The notes: generated by a model not told the origin, from the letters alone. A stretch of DNA of 64,000 bases from Reticulitermes lucifugus (GCA_026260175.1 JAKCWW010000125.1:80561-144560), one strand, 5' to 3'; counted from the first letter of the stretch, positions 1-11,377 are shown. Numbers and translations are program-made.

Positions 1-479
1 ACTACTCTCGTACTCAAGGTGCAGGCTTAGCCTTTCTGGAAATACAACTTCAGCTAAACCCACTACTCTCGTACTCAAGGTGCAGGCTTAGCCTTTCTGG
101 AAATACAACTTCAGCCTAACCCACTACTCATGTATTCAAGGTGTAGGCTTTGAATTTTTGGGGATGGAATTGCAGCCTAATACACACGTGTTATATTCAA
201 GGTGCAGACTTCGTATTTTTGGGAATACAATTTCAGTCTAACACGCAACTTATTCAAGGCGCAGTGTTAGCACTGCTGGAAATACAAATGCAGCCTAACC
301 CACAAGTAATATATTCAAGGTGCAGGCTTAGTATTTTTGGGGATGGAATTGCAGCATATTACACACGTATTATATTTACGGGGCAGAATGTCCTATGGGA
401 TAAGAATAGTACTGCTGAGGATAAAAATTTCAGCCTAACATACATGCAATATATTTCACGTTGTATAAGATAGCAGTTC
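1..479. repeat. 61-bp minisatellite, right-hand end
   Basis: Units of about 61 bp follow one another: 1-61, 62-122, 123-183, 184-244, about 245-301 and 302-362, then two decayed partial units to about 479. The first two differ at only about one position; later ones diverge steadily. Most units share the blocks TATTCAAGGTGCAGGCTTAG and TTTCAGCCTAACCC. The array is cut by the window start, so its full length is unknown. The 107-codon frame across it is a by-product of the repeat and not a gene. Confidence 0.93.
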
Positions 480-2452
480 AGACCATCGTTAAGTAAACAA
501 GAACAAATTATCACACGGGAGATAGGAAAAATTGCGATTTGTCATCTGTTCCATTCATAAGCTCTTCAACTACATTATTATTGTCCCTGGCACTCCTTTC
601 AACGTAATGGGGATGTACCAATTAAACTTTAACAACTTTCGTCACCTACGTATTCAGTTAGCTCCTTGTCAACATAAAATTTTGAGTTGTGAGAAGGCCT
701 CCAGATATTGGAGAAAAGTGCTAATATATTGAATAAACAGACGTAGACACTAGCAAACGTTGGTTCTTCAGCTTCGAGATTTGGTGGGGAGATGGGTTGA
801 GAACTTCTCACCGTAAAAAAATAATCATGTTACAAAATGTGTTATTGGATCTCAGACTTCTACGAAAACTTTGGTAGAATCCAACAGCGTGTTCTTTAGA
901 AAAAGCGAAGGTTTCACAAAACAAATTGCATTTCTTGGATACCTGAGCAGCTACTGGCTTCTGAAAAGACTCTGCTTGACTTTTTATGTTATAGTCGGTA
1001 TAAATGTAGGCAATGACCACAGCAAAGTTGACTTAACGCAACTGTAGACTAGTTATGTCAAATGAAGGTAAAATTTAACATTAGCCCCGAGTTTAATTAA
1101 GCATCACCTATAAAGACGTACCTAGAAGTACAGGTAAACATCCATATGTTCTGAGCATCTACACTAGACAAAAGTGGTCAGCTCGATGTTGCAGCCATTT
1201 TGCTACATCGGAAGGTGCAACCGATATTCACAGAATAGCAGGTAGATGGGCCTTACGACAGATCTGGAAGTTGTAGAGAAAATGCGAAATCGAATCCCGA
1301 GCCCTTGATCACTGAACAGGTTGAGTTATCTTAATAAAGCACTCCTGTATTATGGAACAAAAATTCTAACTGAATAATTCCAAACAAATATCTTTAACTC
1401 CACTAAGGAAATAAATAATTCTGAGTGCTTGAAAATGAAAGCAGTCAGAGACAAGCAAATATTTATCGTGTTTTCAAACCATAACCCTGCAACTCACTTT
1501 TCTTTCTAAAGAAACTTAGTTGATGCAACAGTTTAAAACCATACACAAGTTTCGGCACCCCAACTACAACTCACGAAATCCTTACTACACGGTACTTGTG
1601 GGCAGTTGTTAAGGGACCTGGAATATGTCTGGGAGCGAACATAAGAGGTCAGAGGTAGCCCTTTGTGAGCAGTCAGTCCCGTCAGGAACCATACTGAATC
1701 TGGTGCATATTAAAGTTTCATCGGGTCTGCCAGATTTGTGTTCCCCGTACATCATATACCTGCCAGCATAATTCAGCTCAGTTCACAGGATGCTGTAGTA
1801 CGTATTTGATAAATAAGACAAAAAAATACTGTTCACTTGGAAACGCTGTCTCTTGGAAAAAGAGAAGACAAAATTATTTATACAAAATTTCCTGTTTAAG
1901 AGTTATATAATATGGCTCATTCAAATAAGTACTATCAATAAGTGATCAACAGAGTTAACATCATGTATTATGCTTTTAACCATTTTTGGTTCTTCTTCTG
2001 AGAACTTCTGACGCCTACTTCTCTTCAAAAATTTCATTCTACACAACATGACTAAAATCAGCTAAAAGTTAATTTTTACTTTACTAGTAATCCATTTACA
2101 TGCATAATTTCTACCTTGTAGACTAGAGTGGCGATTGCGTTAATCTGATTAATATTGACAGCCGAATTTGTAATTATTAATACTAAAACAAAATAGAATA
2201 ACTTCAGAATATTTTAAACTTTAAGTATATGATACAAAACTAAACACAGGAAAAAGTTTGAAAGAAAGTAAGGAGAATAATAAGTACCGGACAAGCTTGT
2301 TTTTAAATTTTGTGTTATTCATACTGTGGATATTCTTATAATTAATACATGAAATCCATACGCTGTTTGGAGTCTCTTATCGTCATATTTGTTCTCCGAA
2401 AAGCTAAAATTTGTAGCTAGGCTACAAAGAAATAATTGTGCCCGTCATTTTG
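480..2452. other. no recognisable feature
   Basis: AT-rich sequence with only short random frames. A box-B-like string (AATCGAATCCCGA) near 1290 hints at a very decayed tRNA-derived SINE, but no box A or tail supports it. Confidence 0.5.
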
Positions 2453-2453
2453 T

Positions 2454-2490
<37 letters not shown>
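2453..2490. repeat. (GTA)n microsatellite
   Basis: About 12 uninterrupted GTA/TAG units ending at TAGCAG. Confidence 0.97.
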
Positions 2491-2621
2491 CAGTCTGTAA
2501 CAAGGAGAGAAGAAAACAAAATACAACTGTTAAATAAAACTAAACAATATTTTGTTATAACCTGAGAACAATGTATCAAGTGAACAAATTTTAGATATTA
2601 CAAAAAAGATGCCTAGTTATA

Positions 2622-2876
2622 AAACAGCTCAGGGGCGTAGCAAGAAGGAAATGAGTGGTGCGGCCGCCCCGGGCAGCAGGAACAAAAAGGGCGGCAAAAT
2701 AAATATTCAAAATATTTTTTTTTTATTTTTGCGCTCAACAAATTTGAAATTATTGAGTCAAAGAGGAAATTAAATAAATAATTTTAACATTTTAAAAGTT
2801 CATAATTTCTGTTATGAGGCCATTGTGAGTACACGTCCCGGGCGCCAAAGAAATTAGTCACGCCGCTGCAACAGCT
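2622..2876. mobile_element. hAT-type MITE, copy 1, with 8-bp target duplication
   Basis: The element proper is 2630-2868 (239 bp). It begins CAGGGGCGTAGC and ends GTCACGCCGCTG, which gives short terminal inverted repeats of the CAGNGGCGT type typical of hAT transposons. It is flanked by AAACAGCT (2622-2629) and CAACAGCT (2869-2876), an 8-bp duplication with one mismatch, the length hAT transposases make. The inside is AT-rich and non-coding, so it is a non-autonomous passenger mobilised in trans. A second copy lies at 15608-15868. Confidence 0.85.
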
Positions 2877-2904
2877 AGTAGTGCATTGTTAGGATGGTCA
2901 GAAC

Positions 2905-3154
2905 CAAAAGGATAAAAGGCTGGGTATGTCGCTGGGAGATATAAGGAATACATACAAAACTTTGGCCAAGAATCCACCTGAATACAACCCGCTTTTAAGA
3001 AAGACAAGAAGGTGGGAGGATATCATTAAAGTAAATATTGAAAGTTAGGCTGTGAGAATGGCAGATGGATGAAACTAGCTCTGAATAATGTAAAATGGTG
3101 GAGTTTGATATTGGCGGTATTGAACTTCCGTAGCTTAGTCAGTATAAATGACTA
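2905..3154 (+). mobile_element. LINE remnant, ORF2 carboxy end (RRWEDN-type family)
   Basis: One frame reads DIRNTYKTLAKNPPEYN and then RKTRRWEDIIKVNIES. After a stop and a frame change it continues as CENGRWMKLALNNVKWWSL and ends near 3154. This matches the arginine-rich tail found at the carboxy end of many insect LINE reverse transcriptases (GKPEGKRP, RRPRRRWEDNIK, D-L-x-E-x-GCE-GRWM-LAQ-R). The reverse transcriptase core itself is absent, so this is a 5'-truncated dead copy. Four other remnants of the same tail occur near 3935, 23400, 30470 and 37485. The exact clade is not decided; RTE/CR1-like is a guess. Confidence 0.8.
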
Positions 3155-3934
3155 GGATACTCCGGCTTCTTACCTGCTCTTTGGGACCTTTTATAAAAGA
3201 AGTCTCAATTTGTTGACTGCAGTGAAAGCTGTGGTAAAACAATAAAATATTTCAGCTACTGTGAGTCATATATCCGACGGATGAAGCTGGGTTCCATGCC
3301 GGCATCAGCTCCAGCAACAGAAATAATGTTTGTGGCACAGAAATTCGTAATAACTGTGTCTTACTAAGTTGAATTCACAGTATTCTGATATCAGACTGAG
3401 AGGAGCCAAACAGCATCTGGCAATAAAAGCCAAGTCGTTCTTGAGGATTAAATTTATGTGTTTCCAGACGAGGGATGCGTGATACAGATAAGGGCCTGGG
3501 GCACGCTTGTTTGATTTACAACTTAATTACGTGACTTTTATTTTTACACCCGCCAAAAAAGAATACACAGTGTATACATAAAGGGTGAAATGACCTAATT
3601 CTGCGCAAGACATGCAATAATGTTACTCTGCCAACTCCGTGTGTTTTATGGACTTGCTGCTGGAAACCAACAAGTATGAAATACATAAGCTTCTGACGTT
3701 GGCTGCATACTTGTGATAAATTATATGAACTAACTCCAGGACGCAGGAATTTTCTTTAAATTTTTATATTCGCTCAGCTAGTTAAAAGATTCGGACGTTT
3801 AATAGACACCGATGTTGCATCACCATGTTCCCCAAACCCCTTAATTTTTCACTGATTTGCGCCAGTTGAATATATTCCACAAATATTATTTATTAAGATA
3901 AATTTTAATAATATCTTCTCATCTACGTCAAGTT
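3155..3934. other. no recognisable feature
   Basis: AT-rich, with short random frames only. A string near 3130 looks like a tRNA A box (TAGCTTAGTCAG) but is explained by the LINE reading frame beside it. Confidence 0.5.
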
Positions 3935-4110
3935 CTAGTAAGTTATCTCTTCCTGTTGCTAATAACACGATCCTGAGCTAGTTCTGTTTACCTCATATTC
4001 TCACAGCATATTTCTCTAATACCCTTTTCCATGTTATTTTCCTATATCCTGAAATGTCTTCCAATGTTTCCGCCCTAGAGTTCCATATGCATTTTTGTAT
4101 CCCTAACCGA
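3935..4110 (-). mobile_element. LINE remnant, same carboxy tail, opposite strand
   Basis: On the minus strand, decayed pieces of the same LINE tail can be read: KMHMELWGGNIGRHF, then an acidic stretch, then IREICCENMR and TELAQDRV across several frames. The order and spacing agree with the copy at 2905-3154. Stops and shifts are frequent, so it is older than that copy. It lies about 0.8 kb from it in inverted orientation, as an independent insertion. Confidence 0.55.
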
Positions 4111-4519
4111 CTTATACACCATTCCCATAGAGTTTACTTTCCTATCAGTAGCAACCAAACAACGAGGTTCATTTTTCCTATTTTTCACATTTGTTAGAAG
4201 TCCTTGTGCATATATTTCTGAGCTTTATGGTAGAAAGGCCCTTAATTTGTTTTACAACCTCTAGATAATCACATTGCATAATGATATAAAATAATAAAAT
4301 TATGCTAAAGAAAATCAAATGATATTGAAAAACATCCCTGCTCAGTCTGTGCGAATTACGCTACAGTGCTATAGTACAGACTGCTCTCGAGCTCCGGCCT
4401 TTCAACGCGAGACATTTCTTCTGTGTTCTAGTTACACCCGACAACGCTGCACGAAGTAATAGCAACAGCAATTAATAAGACCGCAGGGTTTTCATGTGGT
4501 ATGAGAATACCGCAAGAAT

Positions 4520-5240
4520 GGTCGTTAAGGTAGGGCTACCAAACAGAATTTTATATGAGGCTCTGGAGGGTAAGATGAAATAAGGAAAGACAAGCACAAA
4601 GCGATGGGACTGGACACATATCGCAAAGACAGAGTCATTTCAAAGTGGTTGGGGTGGGGGTAGATGGACAGAGTTAAGTGATGTTTGAGACTAGTCGATA
4701 AATGGCATGATGATTGAGGACTAGCATAAATGTGAATAAAGGGGAACAAGCGAAGCTAAGAATGTAGCAGAAGGTGGGGGGGGGGGAAGAAGAAAGTGAG
4801 AATAAAAGAAGATAAATAAAAAAATTAAGGCTGTAAAGTGAAAAGTGATACCTTGGATTAGGAAATACACAAAATATAAAAACAAGAGTATGAAACGGGG
4901 GAAAGAATAGAAAGGCAAATAAGACAAACGGTAATAATAAGAAAGTATAAAAAATCTATAAAAGAGGAAGAAGGAAGCTGAGAGGAAGGAAAGTGTGAAG
5001 GAAAAATAGAATGGGAAGAAGAACGAGGATAAATACATAGCCAAGGCAAAGAAAGTAAAGAAAGGAATGAAAACGAAGTGATGGTAGGAGACCATGTGTG
5101 GGGATAGAAAGGGCGTTTTATTAGCTCTAGCGGTACTTTTTTGAACTGCACATATTACGTGATGCAACATAAGAAGGTGGATGTGACTGAAGACTTGAGA
5201 GAAATATACGGGACGAAGAGGAAACCCGAACGGCTTGATC
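4520..5240. repeat. purine-rich low-complexity tract
   Basis: The plus strand is dominated by A and G, densest at 4755-5060, with many GAAA, AGAA and GGAA words and a run of nine G near 4781. The 149-codon minus-strand frame here reads as Phe/Leu/Ser/Tyr-rich protein only because the complement is polypyrimidine; it is not a membrane protein gene. Similar purine or pyrimidine tracts recur at about 5940, 18885, 19910, 22200, 34530, 44510, 51530 and 63740. Confidence 0.85.
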
Positions 5241-5262
5241 GCGACTTTCAGGTCAGAAGGGA

Positions 5263-5414
5263 AGAATATATTAAATTAAACTAACTAAAACTAAACTAAC
5301 TAACTCCATGGAGCAGAGTCCTTCTTGAGAAGCTAACAGGTCGTCAGATAGTCAAGAAATTCCCCGCGTTTTATGGAACCCGAAGGTTCATTACCGCAGA
5401 ATATATTAAATTAA
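5263..5414 (-). mobile_element. 118-bp truncated retroposon (FYGTRR family) with 17-bp target duplication
   Basis: The insert 5280-5397 is bracketed by the identical 17-mer AGAATATATTAAATTAA at 5263-5279 and 5398-5414. A CTAA/CTAAA microsatellite sits at its left end, so the element lies on the minus strand with a (TTAG)n-like 3' tail. This is target-primed retroposition with heavy 5' truncation. The plus strand, antisense to the tail, reads LLEKLTGRQIVKKFPAFYG, a peptide often seen in insect gene predictions, so that peptide is probably not a real product. The perfect duplication suggests a fairly recent insertion. Other copies are at about 27237, 29824, 37115, 47252, 52780 and 62275. Confidence 0.85.
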
Positions 5415-5939
5415 CAGAAATATAGATATATATAATATTCTCAACAAAATTTAACTACTCCACGCGTGTTTATAAAAACTCAGGTGTGTATGTAGCTCCT
5501 TAATTCATTGCGTTATATTTTACGCCTTGTGACATCCATCTGTTTATACCTGTCACTTTACCAGTCTGATGTACACTAAGAGGAAACATAACACGAAAAA
5601 GATGTGAAGGCCGTATGCTATAAATCTTCATTAGAGAGATGAATGGAATTCTGAAAGCTAGCTACTGTATTTCATACTGCAAGTAAATAGTCGAGGGGTG
5701 GATGATTTTAAGTGGCTTTTAAACCTAATTGTTGTATCCGAACGTGCCGTGGGCGGATACAAATATAACGTGTGACACACGAGTGCTACATTTTTGTGGT
5801 ACTACTGGCTCCACCTGCAGCTAGCAGGTGAAATACAGCGCCCATAACTAGGCCGGTAGAATTGTATTCAGGAAAAAGAAAAACAGTTGTTCATGAGGAA
5901 CTTACTATTGCGATGGGACGTAGGTTTGCTTCATCGTTC
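5415..5939. other. no recognisable feature
   Basis: Nothing beyond short random frames. A small hairpin, CACCTGCAGCTAGCAGGTG, lies near 5812-5830. Confidence 0.5.
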
Positions 5940-6085
5940 TAGCTTTCTTTCATTCACTCTTTTTTCTCTACTTTTCCTTTCCACCCTTTCTTTCTTTCTT
6001 TCTTTCGAGCTTCCTCTCTCTCTTTTTGCTCCCCCCATTTACTTTTCTTTCATACATTTTTATATGTCTCTTGTACGGACTTTAT
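5940..6085. repeat. pyrimidine-rich tract with (TTTC)n core
   Basis: The plus strand is nearly all C and T, with a TTTC core near 5985-6006. The 74-codon plus frame over it is a low-complexity reading. Confidence 0.85.
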
Positions 6086-7755
6086 TCCTTGCTTCCCTAG
6101 CCTATGGCTGATCGCAACACCTGTACACGTGCATTCGACAAGCAGCTGGTTTAAATCCCTGTCGATTCGACGAATATTCTGACAGAAATTTTAAGTTATA
6201 TTATTCAGTCTGTCGCCTTCTGTCTTACCCAATAATAATGTAGATATTTCTTCGATAATTTAGGCAACACTTGACACTAATTTCTTACATATTACCATTT
6301 TACTGAGACGTTTCCTGCTGTTCATATGTTTCGGATTCTCTAACGCTGGATCACTGCCAAACTTGGATCGCCACAGCTTTCTGGCTGGTTCTGAACTCCT
6401 TAAATAATCAAGAAAATTAATACACAACACAAAATATTTAGTGTGGGCAGAATGTAGAATTTTTGAATGTTAAAACTGTTGAAGCATCCAGGAATCATTA
6501 GGCTTTAAAAGGTTACATTAGGACAGAAAGAACCGTGAACCTATCTCTCAGCCTTCGTCTTACTCGCTGATTTTTCGTCTATTTTGCTATGTAATTTTAA
6601 ACTTAGTCTTACTTGTACAAATAAGAGTAGTACATACATCACATTTCCCTTGAATTTTTTCCGTTTGTACATCTCTGAGTGCTAAGATATTATAATTTCT
6701 TTATAATGTATAAAGAGATTGTGTCTCCAGGTGTCTCTAATAGGTGTTATAGTGCCTCATGTGATTTATGTCCATAAATGTCTAGTTCCTAGGGATTTGT
6801 TAACGAATACACCCATCCCTATGCATTACAACAGTTGTAAATAATAGAATAGTATATATGGTGCCACATATTTCTTTGCTTTAGTACTAACTTTCTTTCG
6901 TTCAGTAGACAACATTCATAAGATTGCATAATAAATAATATTTTATTTTAATAGAGTTTATTTTATGATAAACTCTGATGAAGAACATGCGCCTTAGCTA
7001 GTAGGGGATAAATTACATCTTATAGGTAGTGTGGACAATAAGTTTTATATCAGCATATCTTAATACAAGTCCATATTTGACAAGTTCCAGAATATAAATT
7101 TTTTCACTCTAACAAACAACCAAGAGGAATCATAAAACCTGACTACGCCGTTATGTATCTTTAATGACGAAAATTTATTATTTGATACAATACAAGCTTA
7201 AATGGCAACGTGGCTCTGCTGGAATCTAACCTCATGACTTCATTAAACTATTTTTACTCTCCATCATTCCCCAGCAACCAATCGTCTCTTTTATTATATG
7301 CGTTTAACTATGGCGCCGTAACCAAGTGTTTATGAAGAAACTCACGGCCAAGCACCTGAGTCATGATAGAAGTTTAGGTCTTTTGTAATAGCTCTGAAGA
7401 TTTTACTGGACTATTACTAACGAAAATTTCTGCCAGAGAACCGCCCATAACGGACAATATGGAGAGAGGTCACTGTCCTTTTTAAAAAACTATAGACGAC
7501 AGGCAATAAAAGAGAGAAGACAGGAATGCCATCAAGTTCAGATTATGCTCACATAAGAAACCTTACTAACATTAGCTCAAATATAGTAACTTATCGAAGC
7601 CAAATACTTAACTGTTTGGAGCATGAAATTAATCTCAATTATATATAAAACTTCATTTCCTACTTGAAGGAAAACAAACTACGTCCTCTTAACAAAGACT
7701 ATTCCTTTAATTCTGTACAGAGACCTAATCGCTGTTTATTCTGAGAGTCATAAGA

Positions 7756-7758
<3 letters not shown>
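6086..7758. other. no recognisable feature
   Basis: AT-rich. A small hairpin with nine-base arms, AGAGTTTAT and ATAAACTCT, lies near 6952-6976. Confidence 0.5.

Positions 7759-7793
<35 letters not shown>
7759..7793. repeat. (TA)n microsatellite
   Basis: About 17 TA units. Confidence 0.97.
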
Positions 7794-7796
<3 letters not shown>

Positions 7797-9168
7797 TTTT
7801 CGGTCACAATGCAGACAGACCTCTTTCTCCTGTTACAGGAGCCTGTACATAAAATATCCACTGTATATAGGAGGTTTTATGAGTGAATATAAACACATAG
7901 GACATGATTATCTGGAAACAGAGCTACTGTGAAATTGAAAGCACGTGTACATTTTTCAACCTATGTTATTCCGAAATCCCTCAATTTAAATCCACAACGC
8001 TTTATTAGCCATCCTAAAAAGGTATCGCGCTTTCCTCAGTTCAACTACAGTCATACATAATCTTACACTAGAGTCAGTTACGTTGGGTACTTAAGAACAA
8101 CTAAACTCGTTAATATTCACAGCTTATTTCCAGAACATAGGCAAAATTGATTACACAGCCCAAGACACTGCAAACGAATCACATCTTTAGGAAAATTTTT
8201 AAGCGCCCATTATTTGTAGAAATACTTTAAGCTAAGGTCACATGAGCGTGTTATGCACTCCGTGCTTGAAGGTGAATATGACGCGGGAAAGCAATTCAGA
8301 GAAATCAACGCGTGTGACACTTTGGAAGTGAGCGGCTGCGCACATTGTGCTCTCTGAGTTCCATCCACATGTTCGTGCACGGAAGAAAGCAAAACTCCCA
8401 TGTGAAATTAGTCTTCGATTTAAAACCACTTTCGTCAACTCTGAGAGTTAAGCATGATACTGTTAGGTACAATGCACCTTACAGTTTGTGGTACTCTCAG
8501 AAACGGTTACAAAACTACAATTCAGGTCGAAAATGCAAGAGCGTTACATTATTCTCAGAATTGTTTACGATTAAATCTTTTTTCGACTTGCCTGCACAGT
8601 TTGGCAAGGTACTATTGTCTAGTAACATCAGAAACTGCCGACATGGCAAATGGTTGCCAAAATATACAAATGCTCGATTCTTTTCGTAACGTTTAAATCT
8701 GTGGAAGCACTTGCGACACGTCTGCAGAGATTGGCATGACTTTAAGATATTTTAGTCTTACTCGCGGTAATGAAAGCACAGTAAGAGGAAGGTGGCAGAA
8801 GAATACTGCTGGGCGATAACACAGGTTGCAGGGCAGTCATGCTGCGGTCGATCACGTTCCAGTGTGATGGAGTCTGGATTTCAGCTGGACTCCCTTGTGT
8901 ATATACGTATATATATACTTTACCATACGTATACTCAATTCCTATTTGCACAAAACGTGATTTCAGCCGGACTTTCTGGACCGTAGCTATTGAGTGGTAT
9001 GTCAGTACAGTCAGTGACAAATAGGCAGTTCTGTAGGAAAATTTATGGGCGCCTCATTTCTCTCAGTCACGATTAAGATGTTCAAGTACGTTCGACTTCT
9101 CTCTGAGATTGAAATTACACGTTTATACCGAGCAGACAAAACAGACTTCTATTTCAATTACAGAAAGC
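7794..9168. other. no confident feature; possible small MITE near 8237-8409
   Basis: The interval is mostly random frames. A GC-richer island at 8237-8409 begins GTCACATG and ends CATGTGAAAT, short inverted ends that could belong to a small non-autonomous DNA transposon. I found no second copy or clear target duplication. Confidence 0.3.
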
Positions 9169-9395
9169 TGTGCCATGGCTCAGGCGGTTGGTCGCGAACT
9201 TCCCACCGTGGAGGCCAGTCACTGATCCCAGGGCAGTCCTTGTAGTGCTTGTGGTGGACAAAGTGACACTGGAACATTTTGCTCTACGTATACTTCGGGT
9301 TTCTCCCGTCAGAATCAATTCGTACTTCATACACATATTGTATTTATTTACCACCAACGCGACATAATTTTAGCAACTGACAGCATCGTTAACTA
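9169..9395 (+). mobile_element. tRNA-derived SINE, family B, copy 1
   Basis: It starts GTGCCATGGCTCAGGCGGTT, a tRNA-type internal promoter A box, followed by the expected spacing to a degenerate B box (CACTGATCCCAGG). The body TGGTGGACAAAGTG, then CTTCGGGTTTCTCCCGTCAG, is shared with copies at 16288 and 29424, and the end GCAACTGACAGC is shared with the 29424 copy. This is a Pol III-transcribed non-coding retroposon. No clear target duplication is visible. Confidence 0.8.
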
Positions 9396-9528
9396 AAAGA
9401 ACAGACAGGGGTAGAATATAAGGTTGACTATTTAATATTTATGCCTCTTATTCGGAAGATGTGACACCAGATATTTGGCATATTTTTCGTAGCTTCAATT
9501 TCATTTCCTCCCAGTACTTTGAAATACA

Positions 9529-9735
9529 TAACCTAGGGGTGAACAAATGTTTCAAAATCCAGGCGCCTCATAATTCTAGGCGCCAGAAGAGTGATATAAA
9601 GCAAGTTATATACTGAGGACCCTCAAATATTAGATGATATCGTAAAAATATTAGTTACCACGGTGACCTAGAGACTGGGATTTGTGCACCCGTGAGATGG
9701 ACACCGCTTCGTTTCACATCCCGCTCAAATTCATC
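9529..9735 (+). mobile_element. hAT-like short repeat, GGTGCACAAA family, copy 1
   Basis: It begins TAGGGGTGAACAAATGTTTC and contains TTCTAGGCGCCAGAAG, then CAAGTTATATACTGAGGACC and CAAATATTAGATG. The same blocks in the same order occur at 35848, 39517 and, inverted, at 41394-41205. The other copies start CAGCGGTGCACAA or CAGGGGTACACAA, like one end of a hAT element. The opposite end is not located. Confidence 0.7.
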
Positions 9736-9863
9736 ACAGTCATTTTTTCCCGTTCTATACTATTCAAATTATACAGCTCAGCAAGCACCCAATAATGTCA
9801 CATTTACTCTACATTTGTCTCCATATATTCAGGTAACCTTCAACATCATCTTCTAGTGTAACC

Positions 9864-10080
9864 CAGGACTGCACGACATATGACCCGCCGGCCGTATGCG
9901 GCCCACTGGGGCTCATTGTGCTGCCTTTGATGACTTTTGAAAGAAAGTATTTATTTTTAAAAAATTGTAATTATTTCAAAGATGAAACTTGAAATTTGAC
10001 GTCGACAATTGATTTTTTAACAGTGCTATGTTAACGAGCTTGTACACGTGATGGCGTGAATCACGTAGTTCGAGGAATAG
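9864..10080 (+). mobile_element. possible hAT-like remnant, GCGGCCC type
   Basis: It begins CAGGACTGCACGACATATGA, followed by a GC-rich CCGGCCGTATGCGGCCCA. Many insect hAT MITEs start this way (CAG, short spacer, then a GGCCCGC block). No matching right end or 8-bp duplication was found, so the end is arbitrary. Confidence 0.3.
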
Positions 10081-11310
10081 CAGACACCATCCCCTCTATT
10101 CTCTGGGACTCATCTCCTTTTGAAAACATCCACTACATATGTGGCTCCCCCGAATACAACAATCTTGTTATCTTAAAGAGAAGCAATATCTCTCATTAAG
10201 TTTGCAAAGTGATTAGAAATAGCACAAATATTTTCTTTCAAAGGAACTTATTTTTTCACTTTACCTTGATTCAAAATTAAAAAGAAAAATAATTTAAAAT
10301 ATTTATTTAATAATTTTTTCTTGGTTCAATGTTCCCTTCGCCACCTTCCGAGCTGTGCAAGCCTGCTGTAACCGACACTCAGGTTATGTCTCCTTTGATA
10401 GCCCTCAGAGAGAGGCTTCTAAAAGAGATAATCCGTCAGGCATGGTTTCTCTGTCGAGTTCATTCCTTCATCTTTACTTCAATAATGACGGTAAGAAAAA
10501 TTCAATTATGACAACTCTCAACCAGCCGATTAATTCTCTTCTCTTTCTCTCATATACGAATCCTCCATCCCCCTCCCCTTGAGTACTGTCACCACCGACT
10601 CCATCCTTCAATAAAACCAAATTAAAGGGTTTTGAATTTTAATCATACTTATTCGACCAGACTTTCATATTTACTTCCACCTAGTCACATTCTCACCCTT
10701 TCGTTTTCGCCGAAATACTTAATCTTTTTGCAGTTCTTAATGGCTTTTTCTTACGGACATTCAAATTCTGTATTAAAGATTACCATATAAATTGAATTCC
10801 TTCAGAGTTATGTTAACGACTCATATAGGCCTATATTGTAAAATGCCGTGCCTTAAGACCTGTCTTATACTGCGTATTTAAATGTAAGAAGTGACGTAAA
10901 AGTTGATGGCTTAAAACTTCAGCCTACTTTAGGGGAATACAAACAGTATTAAAGTTAAAACAGTTATGCCATCTCCAGCGAAGTAACGGCCATATCTTTC
11001 TTTTAACAAGAAACGTCGTGTAGAGGAATATCTGAAGGACAAACAATAAGTGAGGAAATGCTACTTCCAGCTTTTGTAGTAGACTTAAATGTCTTTCAAA
11101 ACGCTTTCTTAGCAATACTGCATGCCTAGATCTGAGCGTAGATGTGAGGACGCTTTAAACTTGGCGACGATGAAAATATTGACAATGACAGCATCAATAA
11201 CGTAACAACAACAGAAATTATGATTAAGTCACATTCATTAGATTTATGTAATTTGTTCACAACAATAATAAATATTTAAATTTTCTGGGACGTGCCGTCA
11301 CGCTGTGTGA
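10081..11310. other. no recognisable feature
   Basis: AT-rich, random frames only. Confidence 0.5.
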
Positions 11311-11377
11311 AGTAGACTTCAAGGGTCAAGCTGCTTGACCCTGAAAATGAAGGCACTACGGTCCTTCGAAACGTCAG
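11311..11377 (+). other. hammerhead-ribozyme-like motif 1
   Basis: A strong hairpin, AGGGTCAAG-CTG-CTTGACCCT (11322-11342), runs into CTGAAAA. A stem GAAGG/CCTTC (11349-11353, 11363-11367) and GAAAC (11368-11372) follow. GACTT at 11316-11320 can pair partly with the bases after GAA. The order GACTTC, hairpin, CTGANNA, hairpin, GAAAC is that of a type III hammerhead. The conserved G of CTGANGA is replaced and one extra base precedes stem II, so I read it as a decayed or hammerhead-derived fold and not a proven ribozyme. Confidence 0.4.

Noticed and set aside
1-479. CRISPR-like array
   Set aside because: Direct 61-bp tandem units without unique spacers, in a eukaryotic setting: a minisatellite.
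3128-3170. A-box-like TAGCTTAGTCAG as a tRNA remnant
   Set aside because: Explained by the LINE reading frame (RSLVSIND); no B box.
4721-5170. 149-codon Phe/Leu-rich minus-strand frame that looks like a membrane protein
   Set aside because: It is the complement of a purine-rich low-complexity tract; residue use follows base composition.
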